Below, piece by piece: positions 1 through 6,724 of a stretch of DNA of 64,000 nucleotides (position 1 is the first letter of the stretch; every line of letters starts with the position of its first letter). The DNA is taken from positions 24,109-88,108 of the forward strand of contig NZ_ATVL01000014.1 in the NCBI RefSeq assembly GCF_000420705.1. The letters run 5' to 3'. A program made the position numbers and the translations under genes. Under the pieces are notes generated by a model. It ran no database searches. It saw only the letters and a program-made list of their open reading frames with translations, and had not been told where the DNA came from. Origin of the DNA: Hymenobacter norwichensis DSM 15439 (GTDB lineage: Bacteria; Bacteroidota; Bacteroidia; Cytophagales; Hymenobacteraceae).

Positions 1-34
1 GGCCCCAGCGAAAGCTATTAGTTAACTGTTCAGT
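1..34 (+). repeat. 34-bp direct repeat, copy of the interior of the MITE-like element
   Basis: These 34 bases are identical to positions 918-951, which lie inside the MITE-like element at 884-1013. The window edge cuts the left side, so this may be the right part of a second, truncated element. After position 34 the two copies diverge at once. The identity is seen directly; common descent from one mobile element is an inference. Confidence 0.75.
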
Positions 35-256
35 TCGTTTTCTAGGCACTTAGCGGCGAGACGAATTCACAAAATACCCTAATTGGAGCCTTGTAGCTGA
101 AAAGTACCACGCTGGACGCAGCAGCCAACCCGAGGTTTGTCCGAGAAGTCAAATTATGTCAATCAATTTTTCCAGGAACATTAAATGACTTCCATCAGCT
201 TTAGTTAAGTAAATATTACCATTCACAACTCAATCCATGGTGCCTAAGAAGCGACC
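35..256. other. Non-coding stretch, nothing recognised
   Basis: This stretch lies between the 34-bp repeat and the stop codon of the minus-strand TonB-like gene. It is more AT-rich than the neighbouring genes and has no convincing reading frame, RNA gene or strong hairpin. It would hold the 3' untranslated region of the minus-strand gene. Confidence 0.5.
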
Positions 257-754
257 CTATCTTACCACTTTAGCGGTACCCTCTACCGGCAGAAGAGGAA
301 CCGTCAGGGAGACGCTAACTAGGTATCCCTGGTGTTGAGCCGGTACAAAATCTTGCATCCGATTAAACAAGCGCGTCACCTCCTGGTACGTACTCGGGGG
401 TATGCTTCCAATACTCGGGGCCGTACGTAGGGTCGGTTGCGTCGGCTTCCCCTGTCTATCCACGGTAAATGAGAGAAATAGCTGCTTGACCCCAGCAGGA
501 CGCGTGATGTGGTGCTGTTGGATCAACGCCAACAGCACCTCGCTCCCCCCGTCTTGGTAGAAGGGCATTCGTTCCGCATAGGCATACACCGGTTCATAAT
601 TAGGTAGGAGTCGAAAAGGCGAGCTACTCGGGCCAAGAAGGGGCGCTTGCCCCCACCCGGGATGGCTGAGCAAACTTAAACTCAGGGTCCAGCCGAGCGT
701 CGAGAGGATTCGATTCAACCAAGGACAAACAGGCCTAAAGGGGAATGAGGGCAT
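257..754 (-). CDS. Secreted protein with TonB-C-terminal-like domain
   Basis: A 165-residue protein with an N-terminal hydrophobic signal-like segment (residues 15-35, ending near GWGQA). The rest resembles the C-terminal domain of energy transducers of the TonB type: a proline and charged segment, MPFYQDGGSEVLLALI, then LFLSFTVDRQGKPTQPTL, which matches the usual beta-strand pattern with VD..G. No N-terminal anchor plus proline-rich linker of a full TonB is present, so it is more likely a periplasmic stand-alone domain than a working energy transducer. No operon partner is visible. The family call comes from motif resemblance only. Confidence 0.6.
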   Translation of the reverse strand: MPSFPFRPVCPWLNRILSTLGWTLSLSLLSHPGWGQAPLLGPSSSPFRLLPNYEPVYAYAERMPFYQDGGSEVLLALIQQHHITRPAGVKQLFLSFTVDRQGKPTQPTLRTAPSIGSIPPSTYQEVTRLFNRMQDFVPAQHQGYLVSVSLTVPLLPVEGTAKVVR

Positions 755-883
755 ATCAGTTTCTAGAGTAAAGTAAATCTGAAGTAGCTAACGCTAGGTG
801 AGTCAAAAGGGTATACACCAGCACCTTATGCTGTGGTCAGTAAAGTGAAATAAGACGTGTCGATTTCTGTCGTATAAGTAGTT

Positions 884-1013
884 GTGGCTGTTGCAAAAGT
901 CGATGCCCATTCAGGTCGGCCCCAGCGAAAGCTATTAGTTAACTGTTCAGTGGCCAGAAAGGGGCTGCTTACGTAGGGCTTTTTGCTACCTTCCAGACTT
1001 TTGCAACAGCCAC
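884..1013. mobile_element. MITE-like element with 18-bp perfect terminal inverted repeats
   Basis: GTGGCTGTTGCAAAAGTC at 884-901 is the exact reverse complement of 996-1013, and the two ends enclose 94 bp without a reading frame. The end sequence (GGCTGTTGCAAAAGT) resembles ends seen in IS5/IS1182-type elements, so a parent transposase elsewhere in the genome would be expected. I see no clear target-site duplication (AGTT on the left, TCCT on the right). The interior 918-951 recurs at the window start. The inverted repeats are seen; the mobile nature is inferred. Confidence 0.75.
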
Positions 1014-1041
1014 TCCTTTTATGTTCAGTAGCTTCAGTTGA

Positions 1042-1269
1042 TCAGCCGTACTTCTGCTGTAGTTGCTCGTCGATTGCCTTGGCGTCTTTAATACACTCTA
1101 GCACTAGCTGCTCTAGATCGGCCGCTCCCGTAGTTTCTACCTGTGGCCCGCGCTCAGAAGTCAAGCGTACCTGATAGACACCATTGGAGCGCTCGTCATA
1201 GGTTAAGGTCCACCCCATCGGAATGGTGGGAAAGTCTTTGACGGTGAGCATATGGGGTAATAAGGACAT
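1042..1269 (-). CDS. Hypothetical small protein
   Basis: A 75-residue soluble protein with no recognised family. The ATG at 1267-1269 is preferred over a TTG 24 bases upstream. The sequence has an N-terminal beta-like part (GWTLTYDERSNGVYQVRLTSE) and a helical C-terminus with a charged run (LVLECIKDAKAIDEQLQQKY). The next gene on the same strand (1384-1644) has a similar size and shape: a short strand-rich part, then a helix. The two may form a small operon, with this gene second. No signal peptide or membrane segment is seen. Confidence 0.5.
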   Translation of the reverse strand: MSLLPHMLTVKDFPTIPMGWTLTYDERSNGVYQVRLTSERGPQVETTGAADLEQLVLECIKDAKAIDEQLQQKYG

Positions 1270-1383
1270 AGACGCTGGCGCACTACCTGCCAATCGAACC
1301 CGAAATACGGTCTTCCCGAACGACGGGTCAGATCCCGTTAAGCGCTGCTGTGCACAAGAGCGTGCTATACAGAAGCCAGTAGG

Positions 1384-1644
1384 TTATTCGTGGCTGTAGG
1401 TCACCTCCGTGAAGATATGTACCCGGTTTATTCTGTGCTTTGTGATTTTTTCCAGGACTTGATCGAGGAGCTTTTCCAGATTGCCCTGCCAAAAATAGGG
1501 CGCAGACTTCGCAGCTAGTACGGTGTTGCCGTGGCACAACTCCCACTGCACATAGGCTTGCTGTTCATTGAGGTAACGGATGGTCACTTCGCCAGTGCAA
1601 GGCAGCGCGTGATTGTCAACATGAGCAAGGGCCTGGATTCTCAT
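1384..1644 (-). CDS. Hypothetical small protein
   Basis: An 86-residue soluble protein of unknown function, starting at the ATG 1642-1644 rather than at the GTG ten codons upstream. It has strand-like segments (EVTIRYLNEQQAYVQWELCHG) and a helix (LEKLLDQVLEKITKH). It precedes the 1042-1269 gene on the same strand by about 115 bp. The two share length and secondary-structure order but no clear sequence motif. It is flanked upstream by a region with palindromic repeats. Codon use is like that of the neighbours, which supports a real gene. Confidence 0.5.
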   Translation of the reverse strand: MRIQALAHVDNHALPCTGEVTIRYLNEQQAYVQWELCHGNTVLAAKSAPYFWQGNLEKLLDQVLEKITKHRINRVHIFTEVTYSHE

Positions 1645-2034
1645 CGGATAAACGCTGGATCGTTCGTTGTACACACGCCCATTAATACCCGTCTGGTATA
1701 AAGGAAAAGTGAAATTAGGCAGTCAGCACGTCAGTTGCTAACACGGAATAGCTGATTAACACGAACCGTGTTCGGATTACCTAATGAAAAACACCTCCGA
1801 AAAACCGCGTTTTCGGGGCGTTGACGCAGGTACCGAAACCATTCGACATAGGGCTCTATTTTGAACACCCATACGTTGGGCAACTGACGTCTTTAACGGG
1901 TATGCTTTCGGGGAAAAGAAACAGTGCTATTGCTGGTAAGAAGAGTGGGTGGCAATTTTGTCAGCTACTGTTGCAACGCATTTGCAATGCTGGTACTCTT
2001 TCACTTATACTTAATACTATCTTCCTTTTGCCTT
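1645..2034. other. Non-coding stretch with two hairpins
   Basis: This region separates divergent genes and so should hold promoters for both. It contains the palindromic motif at 1756-1772 (see the repeat entry) and a small hairpin at about 1797-1816 with arms CCGAAAA and TTTTCGG. The plus-strand frame stays open upstream of the next gene, but I place that gene's start at 2035 because a signal peptide begins there. Nothing else is recognised. Confidence 0.5.
1756..1772. repeat. 17-bp palindromic repeat, second copy at 3427-3443
   Basis: TTAACACGAACCGTGTT here and TTAACACGAACTGTGTT at 3427-3443 differ at one base. Each can fold on AACAC/GTGTT. The second copy lies just downstream of the IS110-family transposase stop codon, so the motif could be an end of that element, its target, or an unrelated REP-like sequence. 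The two copies are seen; any function is inference. Confidence 0.6.
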
Positions 2035-2679
2035 ATGAACCGTGCCCTCTACTCAGCTCTTTCCCTTTTTCTGTTCGCCCCGAGCCATACTACATGGGCA
2101 CAGACATCCGCTACGCAAGTGGTCCCCCAGACAGCGGCCGCCTCGTCGGTCGCGATACGTCCTTTTCAGGTTGCCTACCTCCGTCTCGGCTTAGGCGCGA
2201 GCTATGATATTTATAAATACTATCGCTGTGCTCGCCTCTCCGTGGAGTATGCCCCGCTGCTGTCTCGCCGCTTAGGCTTAGCCGGGCGCCTAGTGGGCGT
2301 AATAGGCAAACCGACGAGCGATTTTGAAAAACAGCTTCCCCAACAGAATTACAAAGCCGCTTATGTAGAACAGGAGGTACTCTTCTACCCGTTCGGTAGT
2401 GAGAAGCGCGTGCGCTTTGCCTTGGGAGCAGGGGGCTTTGCCGGCTACTATAAGCGCAATAGCTTCGATTATGTGAGCGGCGTGAGCGGCCAAGTCACCG
2501 ATTATAAGCTAGCTTCTCAGGACGGAGTACACGCTGGCTACCTCGGCTCCCTGAGTGTCGAAGCGGGTCTGGGTAGCCAACAGCGTTGGCAGGTAGGCGT
2601 GAAGTCTACGATTCAAAATGGCATAGAAGGTGTTAGCACGCTGCGCACCCATAGTCTAACGCTGGCTCGGCGGCTGTAA
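2035..2679 (+). CDS. Outer-membrane beta-barrel protein (hypothetical)
   Basis: Starting at the ATG 2035 gives 214 residues with a clear signal peptide (MNRALYSALSLFLFAPSHTTWAQ, cleavage after Ala-Gln). The mature part is a run of alternating strands (YLRLGLGASYDIYKYY, RLSVEYAPLLSRRLGLAGRL, RFALGAGGFAGYY, GYLGSLSVEAGLG, WQVGVKSTIQNG, LTLARRL) typical of an 8- to 10-stranded outer-membrane barrel. The frame is open another 37 codons upstream, but those residues are not signal-like. No neighbour suggests a substrate, so the specific role is unknown. Confidence 0.7.
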   Translation: MNRALYSALSLFLFAPSHTTWAQTSATQVVPQTAAASSVAIRPFQVAYLRLGLGASYDIYKYYRCARLSVEYAPLLSRRLGLAGRLVGVIGKPTSDFEKQLPQQNYKAAYVEQEVLFYPFGSEKRVRFALGAGGFAGYYKRNSFDYVSGVSGQVTDYKLASQDGVHAGYLGSLSVEAGLGSQQRWQVGVKSTIQNGIEGVSTLRTHSLTLARRL

Positions 2680-2999
2680 GCACGGAGGTTAGGCAGCAAG
2701 CTAGCCTCCAAGTACCACTAGGCGAGTAGCCCTGTCGGCCCGGGGGTTCACGGCCGACAGGCACCAAGAGCCCGCAAGCCAGGGGCCCGTGTTGCGGCGG
2801 GAGGCCGAGCGCGACATCGTGTAGACAGGAGCCGTTGACAAAGACGCCGGGCGAAAAAGCAGTTGTCTGGCTTTGTAGTGGCTGCTGGCCGAGGCGGTGC
2901 GACCGGAGCCGCTTCAGGTGGCAGGGCCCCGAGAAGGGGGGAGGGAGAGGAGCATTCTACTTGACATAAAAATAACTTCTCGGACATTACTACGAGCAC
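2680..2999. other. Intergenic region between convergent genes
   Basis: About 320 bp between the stop codons of two convergent genes. It contains the hairpin at 2731-2761 and is otherwise GC-rich, without a supported gene. Minus-strand frames here are low-complexity shadows rich in Arg, Pro and Ala. Confidence 0.5.
2731..2761. terminator. Hairpin, possible bidirectional terminator
   Basis: CCTGTCGGCC (2731-2740) pairs perfectly with GGCCGACAGG (2752-2761) around an 11-base loop. It sits between convergent genes, the expected place for a terminator, but no T-run follows on either strand. Confidence 0.5.
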
Positions 3000-3317
3000 C
3001 TAGTCGAGGCGAACTGTCCCGGCAGAGTCTACATAGAAGCTGCGCTTTTCTTGCATAATCTCTCCTTTTTCTACTGTGACAGTATAGGTATGTCGAATCT
3101 GATGACACCGGTATTGACCAGTTTTGCCGCAGGGAAAGGAATTCGTTTCAAATGAACCGGGCTCGTAGTGGGTGCCGTTCCCTTTTGCGTACTGCTGCAT
3201 ATAGGCCAGTACTGCCCGCTCTGCGTCTTGTTCCTGCTGCGTAGCGGTAGAAGTACATGCCGGCAGTAGCGCGAGCAAAAGGCACCATTTATTTAGGCTA
3301 ACCACATTGTAAAGCAA
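3000..3317 (-). CDS. Putative lipoprotein
   Basis: A 105-residue protein with a short hydrophobic leader and a lipobox, LLALLPAC (Cys21), followed by a Thr/Ser/Gln linker, so it should be lipid-anchored after signal peptidase II cleavage. The mature part has a helix (EQDAERAVLAYMQQYAKG), two cysteines (CGKTGQYRC) that could form a disulfide, and strands at the end (HTYTVTVEKGEIMQEKRSFYVDSAGTVRLD). That layout recalls small NTF2/lumazine-binding-like lipoproteins, but I do not recognise a family. It lies just downstream of the IS110-family gene on the same strand. Confidence 0.6.
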   Translation of the reverse strand: MLYNVVSLNKWCLLLALLPACTSTATQQEQDAERAVLAYMQQYAKGNGTHYEPGSFETNSFPCGKTGQYRCHQIRHTYTVTVEKGEIMQEKRSFYVDSAGTVRLD

Positions 3318-3448
3318 TTAAGGGGGAGAGGTATAGAGCGACTGTTATAGTGCTAAATGCCGAGCACTCTAGGTAGATAGAAGCGAGAAATAGGCGGCTG
3401 ACTGGCACTATTTGCGGGAAAGTTGCTTAACACGAACTGTGTTGAAAG

Positions 3449-4438
3449 TCAAGAGTTGAGGACAAGTTTTGAGGTAAAATCTTCTTGATAGGGTACGCCC
3501 GATTTGACGATAGCGAAAGCCTGCTTGAGCAGCTTGTTGCAGACGGCAATCAGCGCCAGCTTTTTGTTCTTGCCCTTAGTCACGAGCCGATCAAATAAGG
3601 CTTGGCACGCAGCGTTCTTTTTCTTGGCGGCGAAGCTGCACATGAACAACTTAGAGCGAATTAAGGCCCCGCCCATCTTGGTAATCCGCACCTTACCGCG
3701 GACACTGGTGCCCGAGGTGTGCTCGCGCGGGGACAAGCCCGCCATGGCAATCAGTTGACGGTAGTTGTCGAGGCGGGTAAAACCGCCCGCAAAGAGCAAG
3801 AGCATGCCCGCCGTTTTGCGTCCGATGCCCGGAATCGAGCACAGCAGGAGTATCTCGGCGCTAAAGCGCTGTTCGAGCAAGGCTAGTAATTCGGCTTCCA
3901 CCGCTTCTACTTGTTGGGTGAGCGCCTTCTGGAGTTGCTGCAGCCGTTTCAGCGCTGCCTTGCTAATGACCGGCTGTCGTTGTAAGGCTTCCAATGAGTT
4001 ACTAACCATCGTTTTCTGCTTGAGTAGCTGTTCGGTGACCTGCTCGAGTTGCCGGCACTCCACCAATAGGGACTCCTCGGGCTGCCAAACCTTGACCGCT
4101 TGTTGCTGACCATAGCGCAGCAGCCACTGCGCATCCTTGCGGTCACTTTTGCCTTTGCTCAAGTGCATCTGGATAAAGCGTTTGATAACGAGCGGGTTGA
4201 GCACGGCGACTTGGCCACCCTGTTCGTGCAGATAATAGGCCACGGCCAGGTTATAGGTGCCCGTAGCTTCCATCACAAACCGGCAGTACTTGCCGCAGGC
4301 CTTGACCAGTTGCTGAAAGCCGGCTTTGCTGTTGCTCACTTCCAAGTGCTTGAGCTGCTGATCAACCTGAAAACAGACGGCCAGCGTGGCTTTGCTTACG
4401 TCAATGCCGACAACGGGAAGAAATGAATGTGGATCCAT
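3449..4438 (-). CDS. IS110-family transposase (DEDD recombinase)
   Basis: A 329-residue protein starting at the ATG 4436-4438; the frame extends further upstream only into IS3 sequence. The N-terminal RuvC-like DEDD domain shows VVGIDVSKATLAV (first Asp), FVMEATGTYN (Glu) and KSDRKDAQWL (Asp pair). The C-terminal Transposase_20 region shows LCSIPGIGRKTA and MAGLSPREHTSGTSVRGK with the catalytic serine region. Family length is about 300-400, so the protein looks complete. IS110 recombinases use a structured non-coding (bridge) RNA made from one element end. Here only 16 bp separate the start codon from the IS3 end, so any 5' RNA-coding end is missing; about 130 bp remain on the 3' side. Confidence 0.9.
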   Translation of the reverse strand: MDPHSFLPVVGIDVSKATLAVCFQVDQQLKHLEVSNSKAGFQQLVKACGKYCRFVMEATGTYNLAVAYYLHEQGGQVAVLNPLVIKRFIQMHLSKGKSDRKDAQWLLRYGQQQAVKVWQPEESLLVECRQLEQVTEQLLKQKTMVSNSLEALQRQPVISKAALKRLQQLQKALTQQVEAVEAELLALLEQRFSAEILLLCSIPGIGRKTAGMLLLFAGGFTRLDNYRQLIAMAGLSPREHTSGTSVRGKVRITKMGGALIRSKLFMCSFAAKKKNAACQALFDRLVTKGKNKKLALIAVCNKLLKQAFAIVKSGVPYQEDFTSKLVLNS

Positions 4439-4467
4439 AGCGCAACCTGAAAAGTGAGGTGGTCTAG

Positions 4468-5346
4468 CTACGCCGCACAGAGGTGGGACGCAGTTTGAAA
4501 ATGGGTTTCGAAGTGGTTGGGGGCGAGGTAGCCGAGGGCGGAATGCCGCCGTTCCGCGTTGTAATAGGCGATATAGTGACTGATTTCCAGGCGCGCTTCG
4601 CTTAAGTTGCGGAAGCTGCCGCCAGCGAGTAATTCGGTTTTTAAGCGACTCCAAAACGATTCAGCATGCGCATTATCATAGCAGTTGCCGCGGCGGCTCA
4701 TGCTCTGTACGGCTCCGTAGCGAGTCACTAAGGCCTTGAAGTTGGTTGCCGAGTACTGGCTGCCCTGGTCGGAATGGACGATGAGCCCGGGCGCTGGCTG
4801 GCGCACGGCCAGGGCCCGACGCAACGCCTCAATGACCAAATCTTCCGGCATGGACTCGCGCACGTCCCAGCCCACGACTTTGCGTGAGTAGCGGTCGAGC
4901 CAGGTGGCTAGATACAGCCAACCACCGCCCTGTTTGGGCAAATACGTGATATCGCCGACCCACACCTGGTTGGGTGCCGTAGGAACCGGCTGGCCCAATA
5001 AACGATTCGGGGCCGCCCGCCTGTTCGGGTCGGAGGTGGTCGTGCGCGGTACAAACGAGCGGGGCTGCTGGGCCCGCAGGCCCGCCGCGGCCAGCGTGCG
5101 CCGGATGCGCCAGCGGCCCACTGGGTGCCCCAGGGCGTGCAGGTCGGCCCGCAAGCGGCGGGTACCGTACCGAGCGGAGTGCCACGCAAACTGCTTGCGC
5201 ACCGCCACTTGCCAACCTGGCTCGGGCATCGGTCGCCGTCGCCTTTGCCACGCATAGTAGGCGCTCGGCCCTACGTGCAGCACCTGACAGAGCTGGCGCA
5301 CGGGCACCTGGGTAGCGCGCTGGGCGATGTACTGGTAAGTACTCAC
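4468..5346 (-). CDS. IS3-family transposase OrfB (DDE integrase)
   Basis: A 292-residue rve-type transposase. It has an HTH_21-like segment (RYGTRRLRADLHALG, about residues 59-73) and the DDE triad in VGDITYL, HSDQGSQY and NAHAESFWSRLKTE. The C-terminus has the usual HYIAYYNAERRHSALGYLAP. The start is GTG at 5344-5346 and overlaps the orfA stop as GTGA, so this copy may depend on translational coupling, unlike the usual -1 frameshift of IS3 elements. All catalytic residues are present and the gene is full length. Confidence 0.93.
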   Translation of the reverse strand: MSTYQYIAQRATQVPVRQLCQVLHVGPSAYYAWQRRRRPMPEPGWQVAVRKQFAWHSARYGTRRLRADLHALGHPVGRWRIRRTLAAAGLRAQQPRSFVPRTTTSDPNRRAAPNRLLGQPVPTAPNQVWVGDITYLPKQGGGWLYLATWLDRYSRKVVGWDVRESMPEDLVIEALRRALAVRQPAPGLIVHSDQGSQYSATNFKALVTRYGAVQSMSRRGNCYDNAHAESFWSRLKTELLAGGSFRNLSEARLEISHYIAYYNAERRHSALGYLAPNHFETHFQTASHLCAA

Positions 5347-5645
5347 CGGGTCGGCTGGCCAAAGATGACCAAGGCTTTTTTTAAAATGTCCAGCTCTTGC
5401 TCGGCCCGCTTGAGCTGGGCGCGCAGCTGGCGCACTTCCGGGTCGCGGGCCACTTCCACGCTGCCCACTTCGGCCACGAGTTGGGCCTGCTGCCAGCGGT
5501 AAAGCAGCTTGGGGCTAATGCCCAATTGCTGGGCGGCGGCCTGCGTGCTCCGGCTTTCCGAGGCTAGGCGTAGGGCTTCCGCCTTGAAGGCGTCATCGTA
5601 TTTGCGCCGTCTATCCGGCGTGGACTTGCTGCTTTTTGCGCTCAT
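5343..5645 (-). CDS. IS3-family OrfA (HTH, transposase IS3/IS911 type)
   Basis: A 100-residue basic protein with the Tnp_1 helix-turn-helix: YDDAFKAEALRLASES, then TQAAAQQLGISPKLLYRWQQ (about residues 16-52). A leucine-zipper-like helix follows (VRQLRAQLKRAEQELDILKKALVIF) and would mediate multimerisation with OrfB. The stop overlaps the OrfB GTG start. A decayed relative of this gene start lies at about 27453-27545. Confidence 0.92.
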   Translation of the reverse strand: MSAKSSKSTPDRRRKYDDAFKAEALRLASESRSTQAAAQQLGISPKLLYRWQQAQLVAEVGSVEVARDPEVRQLRAQLKRAEQELDILKKALVIFGQPTR

Positions 5646-5696
5646 GACTCAGGAAATATACGTCCTGTTTCTGTGCGGTATAGTTAGACCACCTCA

Positions 5697-5910
5697 ATAA
5701 GCCCAAGCAGGGAATATTCCACCCGAGTAAGGCAGTGCGGCCTAGTTTCTTCCAGCGGAAGACGGCATAATAGACCAGTGGTGCACTCAGGCCCGACAGG
5801 GTATCCCAGTTGCGGCCTTCAAAGGTCATCAGGTCCGAACGACCTTGTACAAAAACAGCCCGAACAGGACCAGTTCCACGGGCACGCGTACTACATGCAG
5901 CCAAGTGAGC
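5697..5910 (-). pseudogene. Truncated membrane-protein gene, cut by the IS3 element
   Basis: Read on the minus strand, one frame gives LETLTWLHVVRVPVELVLFGLFLYKVVRT and then a stop. A second frame continues at once with MTFEGRNWDTLSGLSAPLVYY and ALLGWNIPCLGLL, and runs straight into the IS3 end. Together they match the layout of a widespread hypothetical integral-membrane protein (GRNWD..SGL.APL...W then WN...L.LL). A frameshift lies near 5842, and the C-terminal half is missing beyond the IS. The tandem GTCGGTCGTCGGTCGTC at about 5927 may mark slippage at the old start. The family resemblance is from memory. Confidence 0.6.
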
Positions 5911-6062
5911 GTTTCAAGGCGTAACTCGTCGGTCGTCGGTCGTCATTTTGCTGACGCCCACGTTGGCGGGAGACTACCGTGCAAGTACCTCGAAGGGACA
6001 CTTCGATTACGCTTTCCTCCCGGTAAAACAGCATTTCCCACGCTGGCATAGTTGACAAGTAC

Positions 6063-6458
6063 ATGAGTACCCTTCCCAAACAACCCTTTGTCAACCCGCT
6101 CTTGCCGGAGCACCACGCGCTGGCGCTCGAAGCTGCCGCCTGTGCCGAACGAGTGTTGCCTTTCTTTGAGCAGATGCATCCTGATGATGCGCGGCCTCGC
6201 CTCGCGCTGGCTACGTTGCGCGAGTGGGTACAGGGGCAGGCCAGCATGATGGCGTGTCGGCAAGCGGCCTTCGCGGCCCATGCGGCCGCCCGCACCGCTA
6301 GTCAGCCGGCCGCCGTGGCCGCTGCCCGCGCGGCTGGTCAAGCAGCGGCCGTCGCGCATATGTATACGCATGCTCCCCACGTTGTGAGCTATGCCGCGAA
6401 AGCAAGTGCGTTGGCAACGTGCGAACACTCAGACACCCCCACAAACGATCCATCATAG
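6063..6458 (+). CDS. Imm-5-like putative immunity protein
   Basis: A 131-residue, alanine-rich, all-helical protein. The segment ACAERVLPFFEQMHPDDARP, the helix REWVQGQASMMACRQAAFAAHAAAR and the helix AARAAGQAAAVAHMYTHAPH match the Imm-5-like immunity family, where helices rich in A, H and R and an ERVLP..E..HP.D.RPR entry are typical. Such proteins protect against a cognate polymorphic toxin. No toxin gene, T6SS or WXG-type gene is seen near it, so it is an orphan copy. An IS-disrupted region lies upstream and about 270 bp without a gene lie downstream. Confidence 0.7.
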   Translation: MSTLPKQPFVNPLLPEHHALALEAAACAERVLPFFEQMHPDDARPRLALATLREWVQGQASMMACRQAAFAAHAAARTASQPAAVAAARAAGQAAAVAHMYTHAPHVVSYAAKASALATCEHSDTPTNDPS

Positions 6459-6724
6459 GGAAGCCAGAGGCCCGGTCAATACCTGGGCTCTGTCGTGAAT
6501 AAGGAGCCCGAACAAGACTGGCTATACGGCTCATTCCAGTGGTATCACTAGAGTAGTATCGCTCCTGTACGCAGGCAATAAATTTGGTTGACCTAATAGA
6601 ATTGCTGCAGTTACACGCTGAAAAACGCTACGGTTGAGCTGGATATGACTAGGAATAGTTGCTTCTTTATTCTCAGAATAAGGCAAGTATTTCTAAAAAA
6701 ATCATTACTCCTACCTTCTCTTTT

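Larger units (their letters stand above)
4455..5696 (-). mobile_element. Complete IS3-family insertion sequence, 1242 bp
   Basis: TGAGGTGGTCTA at 4455-4466 is the reverse complement of 5685-5696. Between them lie orfA and orfB of an IS3-type element on the minus strand. The flanks (AAAAG on the left; CTTAT when the right flank is read outward) give no target-site duplication. The element directly touches an IS110-family gene on one side and a cut membrane-protein gene on the other, which suggests a deletion or recombination after insertion. Confidence 0.9.
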
